Of a DNA stretch of 7,928 nucleotides, positions 1 to 7,286 are shown piece by piece. Each line of letters starts with the position of its first letter. Within the stretch, counting starts at the first letter, position 1. The notes under the pieces are model-generated. The model ran no database searches. It saw nothing but the letters and a program-made list of their open reading frames with translations, and had not been told where the DNA came from. Source of the DNA: Paludibacter sp. (GTDB taxonomy: Bacteria > Bacteroidota > Bacteroidia > Bacteroidales > Paludibacteraceae); the NCBI GenBank assembly GCA_028705705.1, contig JAQWCZ010000084.1, positions 1 through 7,928 of the forward strand, read 5' to 3'. The translations under genes were made by a program, and so were the position numbers.

Positions 1-719
1 AGTTTCTCCGCAAAATAGGCTTCACCCCAACGCCAGTCAATCAACAAATGCTTTGTCAGGAAATTTGCGACAATCATCCGCAGCTTGTTGTGCATGTAGC
101 CGGTTGCGTTTAACTCCCTCATTCCGGCATCAACAAAGCCAATTGCTGTAAGTGCAGGGAAATGAAATGGATTGGTTTTATAAAGATGCATGAGGTAATC
201 TTGACTTGGAAATGATTTCACCGTTTCTTCAGTAAGTTGCTGTTTCCACCTTTTTGAGTAAGGTGTGAATACGGTATAGGGATTGCCATCAGGTTTTAAG
301 ACTTCAGCTTTTTCAAAAATAACCTGATCCTTGTATGTTTCAAAACGAATGTTATGGTTCTTCAGTAAGTCGGCAATTGCTGAATCCCGTTTTATGGCTT
401 CGGGTTCATAATCATGATTTGCATATACTGCCGAAATAGCATACTGTTGTTGCAGTTGCTGAAAGATATCCAGTGGTTTCCCGTAAAGCACCAGCAAGGA
501 ACTTCCCATTTTTATCAATTCATCCTGTAACTTGCTGATTGCATGATAAATGAACCCAACCCTTTTATCCCTTTTGTCCGGTAATTTGTCGAGAATATCA
601 GTATCGAAGATAAAAAGGGGCAATACAGGACAGCCGTTTTGCAGCGCTTCGAACAAAGCCCTGTTGTCGTGCAATCTTAAACCGCGGCGAAACCAGTAGA
701 TGATAAGGGGTGTTTTCAT
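1..719 (-). pseudogene. Class I DNA photolyase with an internal in-frame deletion; 3' end outside the window
   Basis: Photolyases use FAD and blue light to split cyclobutane pyrimidine dimers. Translating from the ATG at 719-717 gives 239 uninterrupted codons. Residues 1-130 form the N-terminal alpha/beta domain ([13 protein letters not shown] near 7-19, [19 protein letters not shown] near 33-51, [12 protein letters not shown] near 121-132). The linker follows ([11 protein letters not shown] near 151-162). At residue 195 the sequence passes from PALTAIGF directly to [20 protein letters not shown], the hallmark of the second half of the FAD-binding domain, and continues through [15 protein letters not shown] to the window edge. 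In intact family members roughly 110-120 residues lie between these blocks, including the TSRL segment, the ELxWREFY helix and the W-G-TG-P loop that precedes VDAGM; all are absent. The start abuts the DUF3795 stop (TGA then ATG), so translational coupling is likely. Family assignment is sure; loss of function is inferred. An assembly error is the main alternative. Confidence 0.8.
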
Positions 720-1145
720 TCAAATAATTGTGCTATTTTTTTGTGGAAAGTACTCGTTCTTATTTCCACAATTCAAACAGACCTCTCTATGAACACATAA
801 CAACTGACCGCAGCTATTACATTTCCACTTTTCTTTCTCAATTTCAATGAATGCCTGCAATCCAATTTCTTTTATTTTATTCAGGTTTTGAATAGGACTT
901 TCACCATATTTTAATGTGTAACGTTTATCTAAGTTTTTGATGCGTGTACAGGGGAATTTACTGCAATCATAGCAAAGTAATTCTTCATTGCCTTTCTTTT
1001 CTTCACATGATTTTATACTACATACTGTACAATGATAAGGTTTATTACCAACATTGAGGCAGCCGACACATTTATTTTTCTCCCGCTGATAACCTAAACA
1101 AATATCACATATTACGCCACAGGGAGCTACGCTGTTGTTATTCAT
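720..1145 (-). CDS. DUF3795-like cysteine-rich (putative zinc-binding) protein
   Basis: This is a 141-residue protein with 16 cysteines. The N-terminal signature APCGVICDICLGY (residues 7-19) and the following CxxC pairs (C26/C29, C39/C42, C58/C61) fit the DUF3795 family of small cysteine-rich bacterial proteins with no established function. A separate C-terminal zinc-ribbon-like module has C109xxC112 and C123xxC126, with C117 and H119 between them. Metal binding is inferred from cysteine spacing. No signal peptide or membrane segment is visible, so a cytoplasmic location is likely. The start codon has no Shine-Dalgarno motif, as is usual in Bacteroidota. It lies 26 bases after the isochorismatase-like gene, and its TGA stop is followed without a gap by the photolyase ATG, so the three are probably co-transcribed. 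This placement does not reveal its role. The family call rests on recalled motif similarity. Confidence 0.8.
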   Translation of the reverse strand: MNNNSVAPCGVICDICLGYQREKNKCVGCLNVGNKPYHCTVCSIKSCEEKKGNEELLCYDCSKFPCTRIKNLDKRYTLKYGESPIQNLNKIKEIGLQAFIEIEKEKWKCNSCGQLLCVHREVCLNCGNKNEYFPQKNSTII

Positions 1146-1171
1146 ATTTGTTGTATAAGATTGCTCATATT

Positions 1172-1669
1172 CTATTTAGAAGCCAATAAGTCATTCAAAT
1201 TAATTATTTTACAGCCATTTTTTTCGTAATAATTCAGCATTTCGTCAATCTTCCTTTTATCATAACTGGTAATACAATCAGATAAGACTGTAACTTTATA
1301 GTTTTTCTTGCACATATTAAATACGGTCGATTTCACACAAGCAATGGCGTCTGCTCCTGCAATGTAAAATTCGCTTATTTCATTTTTCTTGATAAAGTCA
1401 GTAAAATCCTGGCTGGTCAATGCGTTTCCTTTGGATTTTTCAAAAATGTTTTTGGAAACCAATTTCATGTCCGGAACCAATTCAGACCCACGGGTATTTG
1501 GTTTGAAAGTCCTTGTACCGTCTGATAAGTTATAATGCCTTATGTAAACAACATGAATTTCATTTTCCATTGCCCAATCAATTGCCCGATTAACATTGTC
1601 AATTATTTCTTTGTAGTTTTTGGTAATGTCATTTTGAATGTCAATTATCACTAAAGACTTTTTCTGCAT
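1172..1669 (-). CDS. Isochorismatase-like cysteine hydrolase
   Basis: The 165-residue protein belongs to the isochorismatase-like alpha/beta hydrolase superfamily, which includes nicotinamidases, isochorismatases and related amidohydrolases using an Asp-Lys-Cys triad. The expected residues are visible: D10 in VIIDIQND, K78 in the IFEKSKGNAL segment, and nucleophile C111 in AGADAIACVKST. The Thr usually found three residues before the Cys is Ala108 here, a variation that occurs in subgroups. At 165 residues it is slightly short but full-fold, with a core strand order of LVIIDIQ, VVYIRH, EFYIAGAD and KVTVLSDC. The substrate cannot be read from sequence. It is cytosolic, with no signal peptide. 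It is the first gene of an apparent cluster with DUF3795 and photolyase. The ATG at 1669-1667 puts the IDIQND strand at the normal distance from the N terminus. Upstream DNA is A+T rich with no clear ribosome binding site. Confidence 0.87.
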   Translation of the reverse strand: MQKKSLVIIDIQNDITKNYKEIIDNVNRAIDWAMENEIHVVYIRHYNLSDGTRTFKPNTRGSELVPDMKLVSKNIFEKSKGNALTSQDFTDFIKKNEISEFYIAGADAIACVKSTVFNMCKKNYKVTVLSDCITSYDKRKIDEMLNYYEKNGCKIINLNDLLASK

Positions 1670-1821
1670 GGGATTTTCTTCTTATAGTTTTATACTTTAT
1701 TTCAATTTACTATTTTATTGTATATCGCACTCTCGCATGTTCGGTTGTGGCTAACCTGCCGCAAAGCAACAGAAAAATCTCAAAATTACAAATAATTATG
1801 GTTAAACAATGATTTTAGCAA

Positions 1822-2157
1822 GTGTGTTTTTCTGAAGGGTGAAAGTCCCCCTGACAAAGGAGGAAGTCAAGGACGTTCACTTTTGTTAACCATACCAGCT
1901 AAGCCTAACTCCTCCATCATTCAACGATACAATAAAGACTTTCTTCACAGAAAGTTTTTATAGGCTATATTGTCCGGACAGCTTCGCACAAACCGGTTGC
2001 TCGTATGCACGTGTCCTTAGGCTGTTTGCGATGGAACGCATGGTTTAATCAGTCATTCAATGAGTGTTAAACAGTTATATTAAGCGACTTCTTGTCGCAC
2101 TACAGTGGTGTGAGAGGCTCTTCCCGTCAGTTAAGCTGGCGGGGCAGTTTACTCGAT
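1822..2157 (+). mobile_element. Probable degenerate, ORF-less group II intron remnant
   Basis: Boundaries are approximate. The 5' part has a GTGTG at 1822-1826 (introns of this class start GTGYG), followed by GGGTGAAAGTCCC at 1837-1849, a motif typical of domain I in bacterial group II introns. The 3' part reads GCGAC-TTCTT-GTCGC (2084-2098), then CACTACAGTGGT, then GTGAGAGGC, then a domain VI-like hairpin, then TTTACTCGAT ending at 2157. That order matches the domain V 3' strand, the V/VI junction and the conserved 3' terminus. The domain V 5' strand does not pair properly with CTACAGTGGT and the loop is not a GNRA tetraloop. No reverse transcriptase/maturase is present in the roughly 340 bases. 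The element is probably inactive. It lies on the strand opposite its neighbours. Confidence is moderate because this rests on recalled consensus motifs, not a covariance model. Confidence 0.55.
2123..2143 (+). other. Domain VI-like hairpin of the intron remnant
   Basis: CCCGTCAG (2123-2130) pairs along its full length with CTGGCGGG (2136-2143), counting one G-U pair, with loop TTAAG. The position just before TTTACTCGAT and the adenines at the loop side agree with a branch-point-bearing domain VI. There is no downstream T run on either strand, so it is not an intrinsic terminator. Confidence 0.6.
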
Positions 2158-2179
2158 TTGGCGTTCGGGATTATTTAAT

Positions 2180-2971
2180 TTAAATAATTTGTTCATTTGT
2201 TAGCGTAAAGTCAAACGGATTCATTTTGGTTTTAAATACCGGAATATTTTTTTGTCTACATAAAACCAATATTTCTTTTTCATGATTTTTGGGAATATTT
2301 AAGCCAAGAAATACTCCAACAAAGCAATCATTTGATAATTTTATTATTCTTTCTTCTTTATGGAAACCTGTCTCAGAATTATTTTTCGTGTTTATCTTTA
2401 TGTATCTATACTCATGTTCATATTTCCATCTTTTTTCTTTAGTAGATAATAAGGCTATGAAATTTTTAATAATCTTTTTTTTGTTCTTTTCAACAGGAGC
2501 AAGTGGCTTTAATTTAGGATATTTACCATACTTAACTTCACCATGAATAGTTAAATATTTAAATAGTTTTTCTTTCCAAAATACCACGCAGAACCCTTTG
2601 TGCTCATTTGAATAATGAGACCACAATAAAATATTCTGCCAACCTTTATCTTCTTTCGTGTCATGACAGCAAGAAAAAACTCCAATATTCTTACAATGAA
2701 CGTTATATTCCTTTTTTAATTTATCCTGATTGGTATACCTGTTTTTAATTTTAATCCTAACAGAATCCAAATTCTTTAAATTAAGTAAGTTTATTTGGTC
2801 ATCAATATATTGTTCAAACTCTTTCTCTGACAGAAGAGAGAAATTCTCATTAATACGACAGTCAAAGGGATCATTAATCTTATTCGGTGGAGCCAAATAG
2901 ATTTCATTATCTGTTAATATCTTTTTGTGATATTTATTTCCCCAATCTCTAAATTTATAAACTACTTCCAT
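2180..2971 (-). CDS. DUF2971 domain protein of unknown function
   Basis: The 263-residue protein matches the usual layout of DUF2971. An N-terminal VYKFRDW (4-10) and EIYLAPPNKINDPFDCRI (23-40, with the family's NDPFDC core) come first. A central LLWSHYSNEHKGFCVVF (115-131) follows, then a WKYEHEYRYI block (182-191) equivalent to the conserved W..E.E.R. There is no signal peptide or transmembrane helix; it is lysine rich and probably cytosolic. The family has no established biochemical activity that I can state, though it is often seen in variable or mobile parts of genomes. The gene is visibly richer in A+T than the ilv genes and stands alone, between an intron-like relic and a repeat patch, which suggests horizontal acquisition (inference). 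The ATG at 2971-2969 places the YKF motif at the family's normal N-terminal position. Its own promoter should lie within 2972-3240. Confidence 0.85.
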   Translation of the reverse strand: MEVVYKFRDWGNKYHKKILTDNEIYLAPPNKINDPFDCRINENFSLLSEKEFEQYIDDQINLLNLKNLDSVRIKIKNRYTNQDKLKKEYNVHCKNIGVFSCCHDTKEDKGWQNILLWSHYSNEHKGFCVVFWKEKLFKYLTIHGEVKYGKYPKLKPLAPVEKNKKKIIKNFIALLSTKEKRWKYEHEYRYIKINTKNNSETGFHKEERIIKLSNDCFVGVFLGLNIPKNHEKEILVLCRQKNIPVFKTKMNPFDFTLTNEQII

Positions 2972-3344
2972 TTTTTTATCTTGACCACTAACATCTAACT
3001 ATACAACCCCCTTTTCTGTATGCAAACCAGTATTTCGTATATCTGCCTTGTTTTTTAATTAATAGCTTGTTAAAACTTTCAAAACGAAAGGAATATAAAA
3101 TGATTTGAATTTGGATGTTTTTCGCATACAAATTTTCACTTATTAGATTTAAACAGTTGAAGTGTTCTAAAATTTACCCCAAAAATAAACACAAAAAATG
3201 AATAATCAATATATTATCAGTATTTTATTATCAACATATCCGGTGAACGCCATAGTGCAACACATTTAGCTGTTGGTGCCGGTGTTGCGCCATATATAAC
3301 GCATGTGTTGCGCCAACAAATGCGCATCGGATGCATATTGGGCA
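2972..3344. other. Gene-free A+T-rich intergenic stretch
   Basis: No open frame with recognisable protein character occurs here on either strand. From 2972 to about 3235 the DNA is strongly A+T rich and should contain the DUF2971 promoter, but no confident promoter boxes could be assigned. From about 3240 the composition changes to a G+C-richer patch with direct and inverted repeats, annotated separately, which ends just before the ilvC terminator. Confidence 0.6.
3257..3315. repeat. Short inverted and direct repeat cluster
   Basis: GCAACAC at 3257-3263 is the exact reverse complement of GTGTTGC at 3282-3288, giving a 7-base stem around an 18-base loop. The 11-mer GTGTTGCGCCA occurs at 3282-3292 and again at 3305-3315, a 23-base period. 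The patch lies between the DUF2971 gene and the end of the ilv operon. I cannot assign it to a known element. It could be a relic of a mobile element end or an intergenic repeat family member. Confidence 0.5.
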
Positions 3345-3345
3345 A

Positions 3346-3380
3346 CAAAAAACAGGTGCACATTGCTGTACACCTGCTTT
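3346..3380 (-). terminator. Intrinsic terminator of the ilv operon
   Basis: On the minus strand, beginning 38 bases after the ilvC stop, CAGGTG (plus-strand positions 3376-3371) pairs with CACCTG (3358-3353). An inner ACA/TGT extension lies past one mismatch, and a short A/T stem flanks the base. The hairpin is followed at once by a run of six T (plus-strand A at 3352-3347). Hairpin, T tract and position after the last operon gene together make a standard Rho-independent terminator. Confidence 0.85.
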
Positions 3381-3418
3381 CCCAATTTACTGTGTCTGTA
3401 TGTTTTCTATTGAATCGA

Positions 3419-4897
3419 TTATTCCACGATTTTCTTCATGGCAGTCATGGCTGCACGCAATTCGGCACCACATACTTCGATGGAGTGGTTGCGGATGGCA
3501 GCATTTACCTGTACCAGTTCGAAGTTGTCGACGTGGTTGCTTTTGCCTTCGTTGAAGTTTTTACCGATGAGGCTGGTATCTACTTTTTTCATGAAGTCGG
3601 CCAACAGCGGTTTGCAAGCGTGATCGAACAAGTAGCAACCGTATTCGGCGGTGTCGGAGATAACGCGGTTCATCTCGAACAGTTTTTTACGGGCAATGGT
3701 GTTGGCAATCAGTGGTGTTTCGTGCAATGACTCATAATAAGCCGATGCAGGTTTCATGCCTGAGTTGGTCATCATTTCGTAAGCCAGTTCAACGCCTGAT
3801 TTAACAAAGGCTACCATCAGTACAGCATTGTCGAAATACTCTTGTTCGGTAATTTCCATGTTGCCGGCGGGAGTTTTTTCGAAATCGGTTTCACCGGTAG
3901 CTGCACGCCATGCCAACAGGTTTTTGTCGCCATTCGCCCAGTCTTCCATCATGGTGCGTGAGAATTCTCCTGAAAGGATATCGTCCATGTGTTTCGCGAA
4001 CAAAGGTGTCATGATTTCTTTCAGCTCTTCCGCTAATTTGTAAGCTTCGATTTTAGCCGGATTCGACAAGCGGTCCATCATGTGGGTGATACCACCGATT
4101 TTCAACGCTTCGGTAATCACTTCCCATCCGTATTGTACTAATTTAGAAGCATATCCTTTGTCGATGCCAGATTCTACCATCTTGTTGAATGACAGGATAG
4201 AACCGGTTTGCAACAGACCGCAAAGAATGGTTTGTTCGCCCATCAGGTCCGATTTTACTTCTGCAACAAATGACGAATGCAGTACACCGGCTTTGTGACC
4301 ACCGGTTCCAACGCAATATGCTTTGGCAATTTCCAGTCCGTCGCCATTCGGGTCGTTGTCCAAGTGAACAGCAATGAGGGTAGGAACACCGAAACCACGG
4401 AGGTACTCAGCACGTAATTCAGAAGCCGGAGATTTTGGAGCTACCATGATCACGGTTAAGTCCTTGCGAATCTGAATGCCTTCTTCCACGATGTTGAAAC
4501 CGTGAGAATACGACAGACAAGCGCCTTTTTTCATCAGCGGCATAATCTGATTAACAACCGGAGTGTGATATTTGTCCGGGGTTAAATTCAATACAAGATC
4601 ACCTTTTGGAACCATATTTTCAATGGTGTCCACTTCAAACTTGTTTTCAACTACGTTTTGATAAGAAATTTGTTTTTCGTCGATTTCAACTTTACGCAGT
4701 GCGTAAGCAACATCCAGACCGCTATCGCGCATGTTAAGTCCCTGAGCTAAGCCCTGAGCGCCGCAACCAACGATAACTACTTTTTTGCCAATCAGTTTGT
4801 TAACTCCATCAGCGAATTCGCTGCTTTCCATAAAATCACATTTTCCCAGTTCCTGAACTTTCAGGCGATGTGGAAGTGAATTGAAATAATTTGCCAT
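3419..4897 (-). CDS. ilvC: Ketol-acid reductoisomerase, class II (long form)
   Basis: IlvC isomerises and reduces 2-acetolactate or 2-aceto-2-hydroxybutyrate to the dihydroxy acid, using NADPH and Mg2+. The 492-residue length and duplicated C-terminal domain identify the long, E. coli-type class II enzyme, and residue numbers coincide with E. coli. The Rossmann motif is GCGAQG at 44-49, H132 lies in SHGF, K155 in APK, metal ligands D217 and E221 in SDLMGEQ, and E389 and E393 in YYESLHE, with S414 downstream. All catalytic positions are present. The cofactor loop has R68 and S78 but E71 and Q76 where E. coli has Ala and Arg, and Y110 instead of Gln. It is the last gene of the operon, 72 bases after ilvN, and is followed by a terminator. 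No Shine-Dalgarno is seen; the ATG at 4897 is fixed by the conserved N terminus MANYFNSL. Confidence 0.98.
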   Translation of the reverse strand: MANYFNSLPHRLKVQELGKCDFMESSEFADGVNKLIGKKVVIVGCGAQGLAQGLNMRDSGLDVAYALRKVEIDEKQISYQNVVENKFEVDTIENMVPKGDLVLNLTPDKYHTPVVNQIMPLMKKGACLSYSHGFNIVEEGIQIRKDLTVIMVAPKSPASELRAEYLRGFGVPTLIAVHLDNDPNGDGLEIAKAYCVGTGGHKAGVLHSSFVAEVKSDLMGEQTILCGLLQTGSILSFNKMVESGIDKGYASKLVQYGWEVITEALKIGGITHMMDRLSNPAKIEAYKLAEELKEIMTPLFAKHMDDILSGEFSRTMMEDWANGDKNLLAWRAATGETDFEKTPAGNMEITEQEYFDNAVLMVAFVKSGVELAYEMMTNSGMKPASAYYESLHETPLIANTIARKKLFEMNRVISDTAEYGCYLFDHACKPLLADFMKKVDTSLIGKNFNEGKSNHVDNFELVQVNAAIRNHSIEVCGAELRAAMTAMKKIVE

Positions 4898-4969
4898 TTT
4901 TGTGTTGTTAAAATAAATTTTGTGTAAAATTATTGTATTTTTTCCGATTGATAAACAATCTTTTTGATT

Positions 4970-5518
4970 TTAATTGTTTTGATCTTCAAATTTTTTCAGT
5001 GTTTCCAGCATATCACTCAGACGCTCAACTTTCGATTTTGTAATAGCAACTCGTCCGGAGCGGATAAATTGGAGTACGCCCACTGTTGAACTTAACTCGT
5101 TAAACAACTGTTGTGTTTCAGCATAATGCCCCGATTTCTGGAATACTACAAAAGTCTCATTCATTTCCAGGATGCTGATGTTGTACTGACGAACCATTTT
5201 CTCAATTGAACCTAACCCAAGCAACTTATCGGTAGCCACTTTGTAAAGCGCGATTTCCTGGTGTACCAAATCTTCATCGGTATTGTAATAAGATTTCAGG
5301 ATATCCACGCGTTTGTCGATTTGCTTAACAACCTTTTCTACCATGCTTTCGGTTGCATAAACTGTGATGGTGAATTTATGGATACCTTTCAATGCTGATG
5401 GGGAGACTGACAATGTTTCGATGTTAATTGCCCTGCGGGTGAAAATAATGGTAATCTGGTTGAGTAAACCGACTGTATTTTCAGAAAAAATTGTGATTGT
5501 ATATAATTTATTTTCCAT
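4970..5518 (-). CDS. ilvN: Acetolactate synthase small (regulatory) subunit
   Basis: The small subunit activates the IlvB catalytic subunit and makes it sensitive to branched-chain amino acid feedback. At 182 residues it is a little longer than E. coli IlvH (163). An N-terminal ACT domain occupies about residues 4-78, with FSENTVGLLNQI and INIETLSVSP. N14, G17 and N32 align, with a constant offset of three, with E. coli IlvH N11, G14 and N29 of the valine site, so feedback inhibition is likely retained (inference). A C-terminal ALS small-subunit domain follows (HQEIALYKV from residue 86, RSGRVAI near 153-159). The gene lies 32 bases after ilvB and 72 before ilvC. An AAAAGG about ten bases before the ATG is a weak ribosome-binding-site candidate. 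The symbol ilvH is equally used for this family. Confidence 0.96.
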   Translation of the reverse strand: MENKLYTITIFSENTVGLLNQITIIFTRRAINIETLSVSPSALKGIHKFTITVYATESMVEKVVKQIDKRVDILKSYYNTDEDLVHQEIALYKVATDKLLGLGSIEKMVRQYNISILEMNETFVVFQKSGHYAETQQLFNELSSTVGVLQFIRSGRVAITKSKVERLSDMLETLKKFEDQNN

Positions 5519-5550
5519 GTTGATAACCTTTTAATGCATTTAACATTGAA

Positions 5551-7248
5551 TTAATCTCCCAGCAGGATATTGGTAACACAAGCGCCCGCTGGCATCATGG
5601 GGTAAACCATTCCTTTTTTCTCTACATTTACTACGAGCAGATAAGGCTTGTCATCTTTCAGCATATCAGCAATGGCTGCATCCAGGTTTTCTCTTTTCAG
5701 TACTTCGGTACCTTCAATACGATATGCTTTCGCGATGGCAACAAAGTCGGGATTTTGCATTTCTGTGAATGAATATCGTTCATCAAAGAACATTTCCTGC
5801 CACTGACGAACCATGCCTAAGAAATGGTTGTTCAGGATAATCATTTTCACGCCGATTTGTTCCTGCATGATGGTCCCGAGTTCCTGGATGGTCATCTGGA
5901 AACCGCCATCGCCACTGAACATGCAAACAGTACGTTCGGGAGCGCCGATTTTCGCACCCATCGCTGCCGGAATACCGAATCCCATCGTTCCAAGTCCACC
6001 AGAGGTAACCAAACTACGTGTTTGTGAGTATTTCGAGTAACGGGCAGCCATCATCTGGTTCTGACCAACATCGGTTACGATTACCGCTTTGTGTTGTGTG
6101 GCTTCCGAAATTTTGCGGATAACTTCTCCCATGGTCATTTCACCTGATTCAGGATAAAGTTCTTTCCGGATTACCTTATCGAATTCCTGATCATCATACA
6201 CCTTGAAAGAATCAATCCATTCGGTGTGTTTGGCAGGTTTCAGCAATTCAGTGATGGCAGGCAGGGTATCTTTGGCACTACCCAAAACCGGAGCATCTGC
6301 TTTTACATTCTTATTGATTTCAGCCATGTCGATGTCTAAATGAATGATCTTGGCTTGTTTGGCATAGGTATTCAGATCCCCGGTTACACGATCATCGAAA
6401 CGCATCCCAATAGCAATCAACACATCACATTCATTTGTTTTCATGTTGGGAGATACGTTTCCATGCATTCCCAGAAAGCCTTTATTCAAACGGAAATCAG
6501 TAGACATAGCCGATGCGCCCAGCAAGGTCCAGGCTGCTGGGATGTCCGCTTTTTCATGGAATGTTTTCAGTTCAGCTTCTGCTCCCGACAATACAACTCC
6601 TTGTCCAACCAAAGCATACGGTTTTTTAGCACCATTAATAATTTCTGCAGCCAATGCCACTTGATCTTTGTTGACTTCTGGAACAGGAATATAGCTGCGG
6701 ATGTAGGTGCATGGTTTGTAATCAAATTCAGCCTGTTGAATCTGAGCATTTTTAGTGATATCTAGTACAACAGGACCAGGGCGACCGCTTTTGGCAATAT
6801 AAAAAGCACGAGCAACTGCCCAGGCAATGTCTTCCACTCTCCGAATCTGGTAAGCCCATTTGGTTACCGGTTGCGTAATTCCAACCACATCAATTTCCTG
6901 AAAAGCATCCGTTCCCAATAAAGGAGCAACAACCTGACCGGTAATTACCACGAGTGGGGTACTGTCGAGCATGGCGTCACTGATGCCAGTAATTGTGTTC
7001 GTTGCAGCGGGGCCAGAAGTAACTAAGCATACACCTGTTTTTCCTGAAACACGGGCATAGCCCTGCGCTGCATGCGTAGCTCCCTGTTCGTGTCGAGTTA
7101 ATATGTGATTTAACCGGTTTCGATAATCATACAGCGCATCGAATGCCGGCATAATGGCACCACCCGGATATCCGAAGATGGTATCAACGCCTTCTTTTAT
7201 CATAGATTCAATCAGGATTTGAGACCCTGACATTTTTTTGTGTTCCAT
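5551..7248 (-). CDS. ilvB: Acetolactate synthase large (catalytic) subunit
   Basis: IlvB condenses two pyruvates to 2-acetolactate, or pyruvate with 2-oxobutyrate, using thiamine diphosphate, Mg2+ and FAD; it is the first common step of branched-chain amino acid synthesis. The 565-residue length is typical. Domains in order: the PYR domain (GYPGGAIMP 26-34, catalytic E54 in RHEQGATHA, SGPAATN 78-84); the central FAD-binding domain (about 190-340, with GMRFDDRVTG at 281-290); and the ThDP-binding PP domain (TSGGLGTMGFGIP 415-427, SGDGGFQM 445-452 ending at N473/N474). W483 in GMVRQWQ is the position usually linked to herbicide sensitivity. All key residues are present, so it should be an anabolic FAD-type enzyme. 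The upstream 143-base gap to ilvD carries repeats. The ATG at 7248 is preferred; an in-frame ATG at codon 6 (MSGSQ) is also plausible. Confidence 0.98.
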   Translation of the reverse strand: MEHKKMSGSQILIESMIKEGVDTIFGYPGGAIMPAFDALYDYRNRLNHILTRHEQGATHAAQGYARVSGKTGVCLVTSGPAATNTITGISDAMLDSTPLVVITGQVVAPLLGTDAFQEIDVVGITQPVTKWAYQIRRVEDIAWAVARAFYIAKSGRPGPVVLDITKNAQIQQAEFDYKPCTYIRSYIPVPEVNKDQVALAAEIINGAKKPYALVGQGVVLSGAEAELKTFHEKADIPAAWTLLGASAMSTDFRLNKGFLGMHGNVSPNMKTNECDVLIAIGMRFDDRVTGDLNTYAKQAKIIHLDIDMAEINKNVKADAPVLGSAKDTLPAITELLKPAKHTEWIDSFKVYDDQEFDKVIRKELYPESGEMTMGEVIRKISEATQHKAVIVTDVGQNQMMAARYSKYSQTRSLVTSGGLGTMGFGIPAAMGAKIGAPERTVCMFSGDGGFQMTIQELGTIMQEQIGVKMIILNNHFLGMVRQWQEMFFDERYSFTEMQNPDFVAIAKAYRIEGTEVLKRENLDAAIADMLKDDKPYLLVVNVEKKGMVYPMMPAGACVTNILLGD

Positions 7249-7286
7249 ATGTTGGTTTTGTATAAAATCGTTTAAATGTTTAATTG

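Larger units (their letters stand above)
1670..2179. other. 510-base gene-free stretch holding an intron-like remnant
   Basis: No coding sequence with recognisable content occurs between the isochorismatase-like gene and the DUF2971 gene. The part next to the isochorismatase-like start (1670 to about 1800) is A+T rich and should hold that gene's promoter, but I cannot point to a good match to the Bacteroidota TTTG / TAnnTTTG consensus. From about 1822 to 2157 the base composition becomes more balanced and the sequence looks like a structured RNA on the plus strand, described separately. It also contains the perfect 10-base palindrome TGTCCGGACA at 1971-1980. Confidence 0.7.

Noticed and set aside
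2289..2546. 85-codon plus-strand frame with hydrophobic, Phe-rich sequence
   Set aside because: It is antisense to the DUF2971 gene, whose motifs are conserved. The hydrophobicity comes from the complement of Lys-rich codons.
3240..3330. Integron attC site
   Set aside because: Short inverted repeats are present, but I could not identify paired core sites (RYYYAAC / GTTRRRY) at the right spacing, and there is no integrase in view.
3305..4298. Several plus-strand open frames opposite ilvC (for example 3305-3730, 3828-4043, 4080-4298)
   Set aside because: They lie antisense to a fully conserved ilvC, show no recognisable protein motifs and are explained by the codon structure of the real gene.
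4946..4960. GATTG-ATAAA-CAATC hairpin between ilvN and ilvC as a terminator
   Set aside because: The stem is only five A/T-rich base pairs, and on the transcribed strand it is followed by GGAAAAAA, not T. The T run lies on the other strand, where no gene is read.
5813..6765. Plus-strand open frames opposite ilvB and a 60-codon minus-strand frame at 6567-6749
   Set aside because: All overlap ilvB in other frames. ilvB is intact with every expected motif, so these are shadows.
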